Below are positions 20,289 to 28,876 of a DNA stretch of 64,000 bases, piece after piece. The DNA lies in NCBI GenBank assembly GCA_017643385.1, contig JAEPNN010000004.1, positions 1 to 64,000 on the forward strand. The letters run 5' to 3'. The notes beneath the pieces were generated by a model. That model was not told the DNA's origin. It worked only from the letters and a program-made list of their open reading frames with translations, and did no database searches. The stretch is from Dinoroseobacter sp. GTDB lineage: Bacteria; Pseudomonadota; Alphaproteobacteria; Rhodobacterales; Rhodobacteraceae. The position numbers were made by a program, and so were the translations under genes. Each line of letters opens with the position of its first letter. Position 1 is the first letter of the stretch.

Positions 20289-20578
20289 ATGAAAAATCGA
20301 TACAAACTGACCACCGCAAATCTGGCATTTACAGGCATCGTGCCCCCCTAACTCCTCTTTGCAGCCATCTCGGTTGGCGACACGGTCGGAATCTAAGATC
20401 AATAGGTATGTGCGACCCTGACCGCCCAAGGCTACTTGATCGTAGAGCCCGCGCACGATGCAGGTGAGATTTTGATTGAGGTCTTGATGTACGCTAGGAG
20501 CTTGAAATTGAACCCAATGCGGAAACTGGCATGGTCGTAGAAGGTGAGTTCGAAGACGACGACAAAGACGACGCGTAA
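20289..20578 (+). pseudogene. Decayed small exported PepSY-like protein gene
   Basis: From ATG 20289 the frame reads MKNRYKLTTANLAFTGIV, then a stop (20349), then LLFAAISVGDTVGI, further stops at 20394 and 20403, and AQGYLIVEPAHDAGEI in the same frame. After a net frameshift the last segment reads ETGMVVEGEFEDDDKDDA and stops at 20578. In order these match a signal peptide, a GDTVG motif, an AQGY block and an acidic tail, as in small periplasmic PepSY-like proteins of Rhodobacterales. At least three in-frame stops and one frameshift make it nonfunctional. The family match is from memory of such proteins. Confidence 0.6.
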
Positions 20579-20648
20579 GCACGTCCGCTGAACCAGGGCC
20601 GGCCTTCCCGTGAGAAGGCCAGTTTCCCGCCAGCCAAGGAAATCGCCA

Positions 20649-20831
20649 ATGTCAAAACGAACGATACTATGGGCTCTGTTCTCGGTTCAGGCGGTGTGTT
20701 TTGCCTGCTTTCTTATGGACATCACCTAAGACATCTTCCTGCCAACACAGATCAACAGGCTGGCAGAGAGCAATCTTGCCGAAGCGGTTGTCACCTTTGT
20801 GATGTTTGTCAGCTTGATCTTTACCGGGAAG
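20649..20831 (+). pseudogene. N-terminal remnant of a membrane-anchored LuxR-like regulator
   Basis: The frame starts MSKRTILWALFSVQAVCF, hits a stop at 20727, and resumes with DIFLPTQINRLAESNLAEAVVTFVMFVSLIFTGK. This looks like the two-helix N-terminal membrane region of a short LuxR-family protein common in Rhodobacteraceae; the helix-turn-helix part is missing. In the same frame the reading then runs into a segment of a flavoprotein (from 20832), which marks a deletion junction. The assignment is an inference from hydrophobic pattern and remembered family sequences; the loss of the C-terminus is certain if it is right. Confidence 0.45.
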
Positions 20832-21303
20832 CGGGATGGTGGGTACATCACCTTTACCATGAAAATGCTTGGGGATCACACCATTTCTGGCCTGGGCCGA
20901 AGCCCTGCCCAAAGAGGACGCGGCATGTCATCTGGTCTACTGCTTTTGTACACAGAACCAGGCGGCGCATCTGGAACGCATAGAAGCTTTGGTTACAGCA
21001 AATCCAAGTCTTCAGCTGCACGTAGTTGACAGCTCGCAAGCCCCCCGCCTGACCGCTGACGGGTTGGCAGAATTGGTTGGGGAAGACGTTTTGGCCGAAG
21101 CAACGGTTGCGTATTGTGGACCTGCAGTACTGCGTGAGGGTTTGCGCTTAGGACTTCGAACATATGGTGTCACCGCGCGCCGATTCCATTTTGAAGCTTT
21201 CGAATTCCGCACCGGGATCGATTTGAAAGCATTGGCCGAATGGGTCCTGACCCGGGCACTGCGCAAGGCGCAGTCGGTCAGTCGGCAAAAACGCACGGCC
21301 TGA
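20832..21303 (+). pseudogene. Truncated ferric-reductase-like flavoprotein (FAD/NAD-binding part)
   Basis: The first 17 codons (RDGGYITFTMKMLGDHT) match the FAD-binding domain of a ferredoxin/ferric reductase-like protein. One frame over, from 20869, the sequence reads LGITPFLAWAEAL and continues 144 codons to a stop at 21303, with VAYCGPAVLREGL and RRFHFEAFEFRTGI typical of the NAD-binding C-terminus. The membrane ferric-reductase domain and about 45 residues between GDHT and GITP are missing. The frame 20869-21303 is open, so a short peptide might still be made, but no good start is present. Confidence 0.65.
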
Positions 21304-21415
21304 TCGGACCGCGCCTTGCGCCTGCAGGTCAAAACCCGCGACGCCCTGCCGCTTGCGGGTGACCGCGGCCCCGGCTAAGCCGCAGGCGAATACAAATGCG
21401 TAGAGGACCGTCCCG

Positions 21416-22336
21416 ATGACCACGCTCGTTTTTGGCCACAAGGCCCCAGATACCGACTCGACCGGTTCGCCCATTATTTGGGCCTGGTATCTGAACGAAG
21501 TGAAAAAAGAAGCCGCCGAAGCTGTGCTGTTGGGGGAGCCCAATACCGAGGCCGCCTTCATGCTGGAAAAGTGGGACCTGCCAAAACCCACGATAATCGA
21601 AGACGTCGCAACAGATGCGCCTGTGGTGATTGTCGACACGAACAATCCCGCAGAACTGCCTGCTTCGATCAATTCCGCAGACATCCGCGCCATTATTGAT
21701 CACCACAAACTTGTTGGCGGGCTGGAAACCAAAGGCCCGATCGACATCACAATGCGGCCAGTAGCCTGCACGGCCACGATCATGCACGATCTGATCGGGG
21801 CCGATATGGCCAATGCTCCGGACTGGATCAAAGCCACGATGTTGACCTGCATCCTGTCCGATACGCTTGAGTTCCGCTCGCCCACGACGACTGACGCCGA
21901 CAAGGCGCTGGCCGAAACGCTGGCTGCAGAGCTGGGCCTGTCGATCGCAGATTACGCAGCAGAGATGTTTGCGGCAAAGTCTGACGTGTCCGCCTTCTCA
22001 GACGCTGAATTGATCCGCATGGACAGCAAGGAGTATGAAGTCGACGGCACAAAGTTCCGTGTCTCGGTTCTGGAAACCACGGCTCCGTCGATCCCGCTCG
22101 ACCGCAAAGACAGCCTGATGGCGTCGATGGTCGATGTTGCAAAGGAAGACGGCGTTGATCAGGTGCTTTTGTTCGTGGTCGACATCATCAAGGAAGAAGC
22201 CACGCTGCTGGTCCCCAACGAACTCGTGAAGAGCGTGGCCCAGAAAAGTTTCGGCGCGAGCGCGGAGGGGGACACCGTCGTGCTGCCGGGCGTTATGAGC
22301 CGCAAGAAGCAGATCATTCCAAACTTGAAGGTCTGA
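21416..22336 (+). CDS. ppaC: Manganese-dependent inorganic pyrophosphatase
   Basis: A DHH-family class II pyrophosphatase that hydrolyses PPi to two phosphates in the cytosol, pulling biosynthetic reactions forward. Metal ligands are visible: His8, Asp12 and Asp14 in FGHKAPDTDST, Asp74 in VIVDTNNP and His96/97 in IIDHHKLVGG. The C-terminal DHHA2 domain ends PGVMSRKKQIIP, with the substrate-binding Arg-Lys-Lys triplet. Length 306 is typical. It begins about 110 bp after the decayed locus and ends in its own terminator. Confidence 0.96.
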   Translation: MTTLVFGHKAPDTDSTGSPIIWAWYLNEVKKEAAEAVLLGEPNTEAAFMLEKWDLPKPTIIEDVATDAPVVIVDTNNPAELPASINSADIRAIIDHHKLVGGLETKGPIDITMRPVACTATIMHDLIGADMANAPDWIKATMLTCILSDTLEFRSPTTTDADKALAETLAAELGLSIADYAAEMFAAKSDVSAFSDAELIRMDSKEYEVDGTKFRVSVLETTAPSIPLDRKDSLMASMVDVAKEDGVDQVLLFVVDIIKEEATLLVPNELVKSVAQKSFGASAEGDTVVLPGVMSRKKQIIPNLKV

Positions 22337-22359
22337 TCCTTCACATGCACTAGATTTCA

Positions 22360-22386
22360 AAACGCCCGGCCCCAGGTCGGGCGTTT
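22360..22386 (+). terminator. Intrinsic terminator after ppaC
   Basis: AAACGCCCG (22360-22368) and CGGGCGTTT (22378-22386) form a 9-bp stem 24 bp after the ppaC stop, followed by a T-rich stretch (CAGGTTTTA). Confidence 0.85.
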
Positions 22387-22410
22387 CAGGTTTTATCGGA
22401 GAGTTTCGCG

Positions 22411-23280
22411 ATGCAGATCATAGAACGCCTAGATCAGATTGACGCAAATTACGACGCATTGCTCGTGGACCTCTGGGGTTGCCTGCACAACGGGGTGGCC
22501 CCCTTTCCCAGCGCCGTCGCAGCCTTGCAAAGCTTTCGGGCACGGGGCGGCGCAGTTTGCCTGCTAACCAACGCCCCTCGTTCACGACAGGAAGTTGAAA
22601 AACACCTGAACGCAATGGGACTGCCAGAAGATTGCTGGGATACGATTGCAACCTCCGGGGATTCTGCTCGTGTCGCCATGTATTCCGGTGCCGTCGGTCA
22701 AAAAATCTGGTTCATCGGGGAACCCGGCGATGAGCCTTTCTTCGAGCGGATGGCTTTGATGGAGAACGCTCCGGAAATCACGCGTGTTCCTTTGAAAGAT
22801 GCCGAAGGGATTATTTGCACAGGTCCCTTCGACCGCACCGCTGATCCCAACGAGATGCGCCCGCAGTTCCTGATGGCCAAGCAGATGGGGCTGAAACTGC
22901 TCTGCGCCAATCCCGACATCGTGGTGGACCGTGGCGAGCGCCGGGAATGGTGTGCTGGCGCATTGGCTGCGCTTTATAGCGAGATGGGCGGTGAGAGCCT
23001 CTATTTCGGGAAGCCTCACCCGCCTGTCTATGATCTTGCGCGGCGGCGCTTGGCAGAAGTCGGGAAGCCTGCCGACCCGTCACGAACACTCGCGATCGGA
23101 GATGGTATCGCAACCGATATTCAAGGGGCGCTTGGCGAAGACATCGACTCGCTCTTTATCACCGGCGGGCTGGCAGCTTCTGAAACGGGCACCATTGAAC
23201 AGCCGGATCTCAAAAAACTGGACGCATTTCTTGCGGGGCAGCTTGTAACACCGACATTTTCGATCGGCCGACTACGCTAA
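22411..23280 (+). CDS. HAD-superfamily class IIA hydrolase (TIGR01459-like)
   Basis: A 289-residue haloacid-dehalogenase-type hydrolase. Motif I is LLVDLWGCLHNG with the nucleophilic aspartate; here the second acidic position is Trp, as in the TIGR01459 group, rather than the usual DxD. Motif II is LLTNAPRS, motif III lies in YFGKPHPPVY and motif IV in LAIGDGIATDIQGALG. The class IIA cap between motifs II and III is present. The substrate is unknown; NagD- and phosphoglycolate-phosphatase-like members act on small phosphoesters. The ATG at 22411 lies 14 bp after a GGAGAG-like site. Confidence 0.85.
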   Translation: MQIIERLDQIDANYDALLVDLWGCLHNGVAPFPSAVAALQSFRARGGAVCLLTNAPRSRQEVEKHLNAMGLPEDCWDTIATSGDSARVAMYSGAVGQKIWFIGEPGDEPFFERMALMENAPEITRVPLKDAEGIICTGPFDRTADPNEMRPQFLMAKQMGLKLLCANPDIVVDRGERREWCAGALAALYSEMGGESLYFGKPHPPVYDLARRRLAEVGKPADPSRTLAIGDGIATDIQGALGEDIDSLFITGGLAASETGTIEQPDLKKLDAFLAGQLVTPTFSIGRLR

Positions 23281-23389
23281 GGTAACATAATTTCAAAATT
23301 CGAATAAAAATTGTCGCAATGTTTCTTTTGCAGTTGCAGAAATACTGATTTTTTTGGTACGGGGGAGACGCACCTACCCGGAGGCTCTC

Positions 23390-23845
23390 ATGTTGGACAA
23401 TGAAGCTCTGAACGATCTGCGCGGAACGATTTGCATCGAAGACCTGCATATCGGGCTCAGCCGTACGCTGTCGAAGATCGTTACCGATCGCGATATCGAA
23501 ATGTTTGCAGAGGTTTCGACCGATCGGAACCCTGTACATCTTGATGAAGAGTATGCGCGTGACACCATGTTCCACGGTAGAATTGCGCATGGCATGCTGA
23601 CCGCAAGCCTGATCTCGGCCGTTATTGGTGAGCAGCTGCCGGGCCATGGAACGGTATATATTGGGCAGAACCTGAAGTTTCTTGCGCCAGTGCGGCCCGG
23701 CGATCTGGTTGAGGCACGCGTTACGGTTCTGGACATCGACCATTCCAAGCGGCGCGTTAAACTCGATACGGTTTGCACCATTGACGACAAGCCCGTGCTG
23801 AAAGGCGATGCAACAGTCCTCGCACCAAGCCGTAAATTCGACTGA
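23390..23845 (+). CDS. MaoC-family (R)-specific hydratase-like protein
   Basis: A 151-residue hotdog-fold protein with the hydratase 2 signature: DRNPVHLDEEYA supplies Asp and His, and FHGRIAHGMLTASLIS the helix that follows. Such enzymes hydrate trans-2-enoyl-CoA to (R)-3-hydroxyacyl-CoA. The ATG at 23390 has GGAGG seven bases upstream; the open frame before it is untranslated. A 39 bp gap separates it from ribF. An AT-rich 109 bp region upstream should hold its promoter. The physiological substrate cannot be set from the sequence. Confidence 0.85.
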   Translation: MLDNEALNDLRGTICIEDLHIGLSRTLSKIVTDRDIEMFAEVSTDRNPVHLDEEYARDTMFHGRIAHGMLTASLISAVIGEQLPGHGTVYIGQNLKFLAPVRPGDLVEARVTVLDIDHSKRRVKLDTVCTIDDKPVLKGDATVLAPSRKFD

Positions 23846-23884
23846 CCCTTGCACCTGCGCCCCACTGGGGCTACGCCGCATAGC

Positions 23885-24817
23885 ATGCGAATTGTGCGTG
23901 ACAGAACCTTCGTTGACCCCGCCGACCGAGGCGCAAGCGTTGCCATTGGTAACTTTGATGGTGTTCATCTCGGACATCAGGCGGTCATTGATATTGCTCG
24001 GAAAAACGCAAATGGCGCCCCGCTTGGCCTATTGACCTTTTCCCCGCACCCGCGAGAGTATTTTGCGCCAGATACGGCGCCGTTTCGGTTGATGTCCTCT
24101 GAAACGCGAACCAACAGGCTCGCAAAAGTCGGGATCGATATTCTCTATGACATTGCCTTTAACGCAGGCCTTGCCGGATTAAGCGCGGAAGAGTTTTCTC
24201 GAGAAGTGATTGCAGGACAATTGGGGCTGACCCATGTCGTCGTCGGGGGCAATTTTTGTTTCGGCAAAGGGCGCAGCGGAACTGCACAAATGCTGGTAAA
24301 GCATGGCGAAGAATTTGGGTTTGGTGTGACCATTGCACCGCTATTGGAAGATCGAGGAACCCGCGTTTCTTCGACCGCCATTCGAACTGCTTTGAGCGAA
24401 GGTCGCCCTCGGGATGCGGCCAAAATGCTAGGTCACTGGCACAGGATCGATGGGGCCGTCATTCACGGCGAACAACGCGGGCGGGACCTGGGCTATCCAA
24501 CCGCCAATATGTCAATCGATGGCCTCCATCCACCGAAGTTTGGTGTGTATGCGGTGCTGGTGGACGTGCTGGATGGCCCACATGCTGGCAGTTATCAGGG
24601 AGCTGCCAGCCTTGGCGTGCGCCCGATGTTTGGCGAAAACAAAGCGAATATTGAAACTTTCTTGTTTGATTTCAAAGGCGACCTCTATGGCGCGACGCTA
24701 TCTGTGGCCCTAGTCGAATACCTGCGCGGTGAAGAGAAGTTTAATTCGCTCGACGCACTGATCGATCAGATGAACACAGACTGCGATCAAGCGCGTACCA
24801 TTCTGGCGTCTGAATGA
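23885..24817 (+). CDS. ribF: Bifunctional riboflavin kinase/FAD synthetase
   Basis: RibF phosphorylates riboflavin to FMN and adenylates FMN to FAD. The N-terminal nucleotidyltransferase domain has ASVAIGNFDGVHLGHQAV, with the HxGH signature, and VVVGGNFCFGKGRSG. The C-terminal kinase domain has GRDLGYPTANMSI and VEYLRGEEKFNSLDALIDQ. The ATG at 23885 gives 310 residues and the usual N-terminus. The stop overlaps the next gene as ATGA. Confidence 0.95.
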   Translation: MRIVRDRTFVDPADRGASVAIGNFDGVHLGHQAVIDIARKNANGAPLGLLTFSPHPREYFAPDTAPFRLMSSETRTNRLAKVGIDILYDIAFNAGLAGLSAEEFSREVIAGQLGLTHVVVGGNFCFGKGRSGTAQMLVKHGEEFGFGVTIAPLLEDRGTRVSSTAIRTALSEGRPRDAAKMLGHWHRIDGAVIHGEQRGRDLGYPTANMSIDGLHPPKFGVYAVLVDVLDGPHAGSYQGAASLGVRPMFGENKANIETFLFDFKGDLYGATLSVALVEYLRGEEKFNSLDALIDQMNTDCDQARTILASE

Positions 24818-25281
24818 GCGCGCGAAGCCGCAAACATGCGCTTCGCGAACGTTATTGGGAGCGCATCCCTCTCAACCAGTTGTCCCAGGCTGAATGGGAA
24901 GGCCTATGCGACGGATGCGGGAAATGCTGCTTGTTGAAACTGGAAGATGACGACACGCAAGAAATCGCGTTTACGCGCGTATCCTGCAGGTTGCTGGACA
25001 CTGAAACCTGCCAATGTGGTCAGTATGAACAGCGCAAAACCTTCGTTCCAGACTGTGTCGTGCTGACCCCTTCAACCCTGAAAGACATCGCATACTGGAT
25101 GCCCGAGACGTGTGCTTACAGATTGCTTTACGAGGGAAAGCCACTGAAGGACTGGCATCCTCTGGTATCTGGAGATCCAAAGAGCGTTCACCACGCTGGT
25201 GCATCTGTTCAGGGCTGGGCCATCCCAGAGTTTGAAATCGACGAAGACGACCTTGAGGAATATTTGCTGGAGGAGGAGTGA
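24814..25281 (+). CDS. YcgN/UPF0260 family cysteine-cluster protein
   Basis: A 155-residue protein of the YkgJ/YcgN type. The metal-binding cysteine cluster CDGCGKCC sits near residue 32, with further cysteines in VSCRLLDTETCQCGQYEQR and FVPDCVVL. The C-terminus is acidic (EIDEDDLEEYLLEEE). Proteins of this family bind zinc or iron-sulfur, but no reaction is established. It starts inside the ribF stop (ATGA) and its own stop overlaps the next ATG (TGATG), so three genes are translationally coupled. Confidence 0.9.
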   Translation: MSARSRKHALRERYWERIPLNQLSQAEWEGLCDGCGKCCLLKLEDDDTQEIAFTRVSCRLLDTETCQCGQYEQRKTFVPDCVVLTPSTLKDIAYWMPETCAYRLLYEGKPLKDWHPLVSGDPKSVHHAGASVQGWAIPEFEIDEDDLEEYLLEEE

Positions 25282-26309
25282 TGTTTTTTGCATCCGACAA
25301 CACCGGGCCTGTGCATCCAAAAGTTATGGAGGCCCTGGCAGCTGCGAATACTGGATATGCCAGCCCTTACGGCAATGATGATCTAACAGCTGAAGCTGTC
25401 ACAAAAGTACGTGAGGTTTTTGAAGCTCCCGATGCGATGGTCCATTTTGTTCCCACCGGAACCGCTGCAAACGCACTGCTTCTTGCGACGCTGGCAAAAC
25501 CATGGGATGCGATTTTGTGCAGTGATGTCGCCCACGTCCACGTAGATGAGTGCAACGCGCCCGAATTTTTCGCCGGCGGGGCAAAGCTCGTGCTGGTCCC
25601 GAGTTCAGGTGGCAAAATAACCGCCACAGACCTACACGAAAGAACTAGGTCTGTTGCACAAGGTGACGTGCATTGCCCGCAGCGCGGCCCGGTGTCGATT
25701 ACGCAAGTTACCGAAAGAGGTGGCGTCTACACACTCGACGAAATCGGAGCGATTTGTGATGTGGCAAAGTCCCATAACATGCCAGTGCATCTGGATGGAG
25801 CGAGGTTTGCCAATGCGGTGGCTGCACTTGGCTGCACGCCTGCTGAGATGTCCTGGAAAGCTGGTGTGGATGCTGTAAGTTTCGGCGGCACGAAGAACGG
25901 CTTGATGGCCGTGGAAGCTGCGATTCTGTTCGATCCTGACAAGTCATTTGAATTCGAGCTGCGCCGTAAGCGTGCGGCACATCTCTTTTCAAAGCTCCGA
26001 TATCTGTCGGCGCAGATGCTTGCCTATCTGACCGATGATCTGTGGTTGGAGATGGCCAGCGAAGCAAACCGCACAGGTCAGAAACTTGCGAAGGCCTTGC
26101 CGGATGCAGGTGCGCGTCTTGCAGACCCTGCAGACGCAAGCTTGATGTATGTCGAATGGGATCGCCAGGCCGAAGAACGTCTGCGCAAGACCGATGCGCA
26201 GTTCAGTTCATCTGAAATCGAGCATGATCGGTTTCTTGCAAGATTGGTCACCAACTGGGCAACAACCGACGATGACGTCGAAAGCTTTATTACAGCGCTG
26301 AAAGGCTAG
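25281..26309 (+). CDS. ltaE: Low-specificity L-threonine aldolase
   Basis: A PLP-dependent enzyme that cleaves L-threonine or L-allo-threonine to glycine and acetaldehyde in the cytosol. PLP is expected on Lys205 in SFGGTKNGLM; the N-terminus FFASDNTGPVHPKVMEAL, the GTAANALLLA block and HLDGARFANAVAALG are typical. The ATG at 25281 overlaps the previous TGA. A GTG three bases upstream would be inside that overlap and is less likely. The 3' end overlaps the convergent hydrolase gene by 20 bp. Confidence 0.93.
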   Translation: MFFASDNTGPVHPKVMEALAAANTGYASPYGNDDLTAEAVTKVREVFEAPDAMVHFVPTGTAANALLLATLAKPWDAILCSDVAHVHVDECNAPEFFAGGAKLVLVPSSGGKITATDLHERTRSVAQGDVHCPQRGPVSITQVTERGGVYTLDEIGAICDVAKSHNMPVHLDGARFANAVAALGCTPAEMSWKAGVDAVSFGGTKNGLMAVEAAILFDPDKSFEFELRRKRAAHLFSKLRYLSAQMLAYLTDDLWLEMASEANRTGQKLAKALPDAGARLADPADASLMYVEWDRQAEERLRKTDAQFSSSEIEHDRFLARLVTNWATTDDDVESFITALKG

Positions 26310-27087
26310 ATACCTCGAGCGCCAGTGATTTGGAATGGGTCAGCGGAAGCATGTGTCCGGCGCCCATAATTATCGTGCGCTGTGCGTTCGGGAGGCGCCC
26401 AACAAGCGTATCCTGAATCGCGGAAATTATGCGCGGCGACTCGCTGCCTTCGATCAGCAGAGTCGGGACCTTGATGCCTTCCAAGGCCCCTTTTGCCAAA
26501 ATCCCGGCCGTGTCTTTCATCAGGCCATCTTCTGTCGAAGCCACAAACCGCATCCGCGCGATCATATACGCGCGTTGAGGTGATGGTATCCGGTGCCACG
26601 GGGTTCCATCCCCCCATTCCGCAAGAAAGGCGCGCGCGGCAGAATCCCATGCCTCTTCGGCTAGGGGTAGGTTATAGCTGCGGGCAGATTGAACATAGGT
26701 ATCAAACATGGGCTTGGCTGCTGCGGCGAAAAGCACAGGTTCAATCAGGGTCAATCGACTGACAGGTATTCCCGCCTGCGCCAGGCGAAGCGCCAGTGCT
26801 CCAGAAAAGCTGTGTGCGACGATCTCTATATTCCGGCTGCCCAAGTGCTGCCAAAGCGCATGGAGCATTTCAACGCACTGATCCGGCACATCCTGACCGT
26901 AATCCGGATCACCGCTTTGGCCATGGCCAGGCAAGTCGGGCATGATAAGCCGTCGTCCAGCAAGACGACGAGACAACCCTGTCCAGATCGAAGAACGCGC
27001 CAAAGCAGGGTGAAGCAGAAAAGTCTGGTCTCCCTCTCCGTCTTCCATCCAATGGCATTCAATGCCACCCAGACGCGCGTTTGGCAT
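26290..27087 (-). CDS. Alpha/beta-fold hydrolase
   Basis: A 265-residue single-domain alpha/beta hydrolase with no signal peptide. The cap-side motif DLPGHGQSG precedes the nucleophile elbow IVAHSFSGALAL, where Ser93 is the nucleophile; the usual first Gly is replaced by Ala. The acid is probably in LLIEGSESP and the histidine in GAGHMLPL. The ATG overlaps the stop of the isomerase gene (TGATG), so the two are coupled. Substrate is unknown; the pairing suggests an aromatic or epoxide-type intermediate. Confidence 0.85.
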   Translation of the reverse strand: MPNARLGGIECHWMEDGEGDQTFLLHPALARSSIWTGLSRRLAGRRLIMPDLPGHGQSGDPDYGQDVPDQCVEMLHALWQHLGSRNIEIVAHSFSGALALRLAQAGIPVSRLTLIEPVLFAAAAKPMFDTYVQSARSYNLPLAEEAWDSAARAFLAEWGDGTPWHRIPSPQRAYMIARMRFVASTEDGLMKDTAGILAKGALEGIKVPTLLIEGSESPRIISAIQDTLVGRLPNAQRTIIMGAGHMLPLTHSKSLALEVSSLSAL

Positions 27088-27701
27088 CAGAGCTTGCCCT
27101 CAAGGTACAAATCGAGATCGGCGAGCTTGTCCTGACCCCAGAAGCGTTGATCGTCTTCGGTAATGTAAAAAGGTGCGCCAAAGACACCCCGGGAGACGGC
27201 ATCTTCAAGATTTGCCGCGTAGGTTTCGGCACCTGCGAGCATTCCGCTATCGGCCAGCGCTGCATCAAACCCAGACTCAACGAGCGCTTCAGCGATCACA
27301 TCGCTTTCGGCGATATTCTTTTCCTCTGCCCAACAACGTCGACCGAGCCCGTGCATCAGCACATCAAGGCTGCCGGTGGCGTTTCCATTATTCTTGGCAT
27401 TTTGAGCGGCGATGAGCGCGTAAGACGCTGGTGCTGGATTGGTAGGCCAAAACATGGGGCTGACGTTCAAGGGCAACCCAACTTTCCTCGCAGAGCGCGC
27501 TAGGTCCTGAAGGCGGTAAGCTTGGCGATTCGGGTGGCGCTCTTTCGGTGGCAGACCTCCAGTACGTGCAAACAAGCTCATGATGTCGAGAGGCTTGTAA
27601 ACAACTTCCAAATTGTGCTTCTCAGCGATCTCGGTCAGGCGGGTGCCAGCCAGATACGTAAACGGCGAAATCGTCGAGAAAAAGTAGTCTAATTTCGGCA
27701 C
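27087..27701 (-). CDS. 2-hydroxychromene-2-carboxylate isomerase/DsbA-like protein
   Basis: A 204-residue member of the DsbA/kappa-GST fold family named for the naphthalene-pathway isomerase. The N-terminus KLDYFFSTISPFTYLAGTRL has the SPxTYL pattern of this family, with Ser in place of the catalytic cysteine of DsbA. The C-terminal FGAPFYITEDDQRFWGQDKL is also characteristic. GTG 27701 was chosen because AGGAGG lies 8-9 bases upstream. Glutathione-dependent isomerisation is the family reaction, but many members act on unknown substrates. Confidence 0.88.
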   Translation of the reverse strand: MPKLDYFFSTISPFTYLAGTRLTEIAEKHNLEVVYKPLDIMSLFARTGGLPPKERHPNRQAYRLQDLARSARKVGLPLNVSPMFWPTNPAPASYALIAAQNAKNNGNATGSLDVLMHGLGRRCWAEEKNIAESDVIAEALVESGFDAALADSGMLAGAETYAANLEDAVSRGVFGAPFYITEDDQRFWGQDKLADLDLYLEGKL

Positions 27702-27850
27702 CTGTGGCCCTCCTGCCCAGTTTGACCACAGCAATGCAGTCGATCGTCTAGGCAAGACCGTATGCCGGTGTTAAGCGGTGTCAACGGTGCTAAGGCCTTT
27801 CATTCTGCTTGAGGGCGTACTGTAACAGGACAAATAGGACTTTGCCTCAT

Positions 27851-28870
27851 ATGCCCGCTCAAATCGAACCGAAGTTGATTTCCGGCAACGCTAACCTTCC
27901 GATCGCAAAAGCCATAGCGAGACGCATGTCTATGCATCGCGGAATGCAGGTGGGCTTAGTCGATGCACGGGTCGAACGTTTTAACGACGGTGAGATCTTC
28001 GTCGAGGTGTTCGAGAACGTGCGCGGAGAAGACATGTTCATCATTCAGCCGACATCAAATCCGGCAAATGATAACCTAATGGAATTATTGATTATATCTG
28101 ACGCCCTGCGTCGATCTTCCGCAGCCAGAATAACAGCAATTATTCCCTATTTTGGCTACGCCCGTCAGGATCGTCGCACCAAGGCGCGCACACCGATCAC
28201 TGCAAAGCTCGTTGCCAACATGATGGTCGAAGCCGGCATTGAACGTATTCTGACAATGGATTTGCACGCCGCACAGATCCAAGGTTTCTTCGATATACCC
28301 GTCGACAATCTCTATGCTTCTCCCGTTTTCGCTTTGGATGTCATGCATAATTTCAAGGGGAATATGGACAAGGTTACCGTCGTCAGCCCAGACGTTGGTG
28401 GCGTGGCACGGGCCCGCGATTTAGCGCAACGGATCGGGGCTGGTCTCGCGATTGTTGATAAGCGGCGATCGAAACCCGGCGAGATCGCCGAGATGACTGT
28501 TATCGGTGATGTCGAAGGTCAGACCTGTCTGATCGTAGATGACATCTGCGACACGGCAGGTACGCTTTGCAAAGCCGCAGATCTTCTGGTGGAGAAAGGC
28601 AAGGCGAAAGAAGTACATTCCTATATCACCCACGGCGTCCTCAGCGGTCCCGCGGTTGAACGCATCACGAACTCTTCCATGAAACAGCTCGTTATCACCG
28701 ACTCGATTGCAGCCACTCCGGCGGTTAGCGCTTGTCCAAAGATCAGAGTCGTACCAACGGCACCCGTATTTGCCCAAGCCATTCTGAATGTGTGGAACGG
28801 TACGTCGGTTAGTTCGCTGTTTGATCAGGAAACGCTGATGCCTATCTACGAGGGCATGTACACCGTCTAA
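27851..28870 (+). CDS. prs: Ribose-phosphate pyrophosphokinase
   Basis: Prs makes PRPP from ribose 5-phosphate and ATP for nucleotide, histidine and tryptophan synthesis. The flexible-loop [16 protein letters not shown], the metal and R5P site [14 protein letters not shown] and the PRPP loop [10 protein letters not shown] are visible. The ATG at 27851 ([15 protein letters not shown]) gives 339 residues; the frame upstream is outside the family. It is divergent from the isomerase gene and ends 6 bp before the convergent lectin gene. Confidence 0.97.
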   Translation: MPAQIEPKLISGNANLPIAKAIARRMSMHRGMQVGLVDARVERFNDGEIFVEVFENVRGEDMFIIQPTSNPANDNLMELLIISDALRRSSAARITAIIPYFGYARQDRRTKARTPITAKLVANMMVEAGIERILTMDLHAAQIQGFFDIPVDNLYASPVFALDVMHNFKGNMDKVTVVSPDVGGVARARDLAQRIGAGLAIVDKRRSKPGEIAEMTVIGDVEGQTCLIVDDICDTAGTLCKAADLLVEKGKAKEVHSYITHGVLSGPAVERITNSSMKQLVITDSIAATPAVSACPKIRVVPTAPVFAQAILNVWNGTSVSSLFDQETLMPIYEGMYTV

Positions 28871-28876
28871 GAGCGG

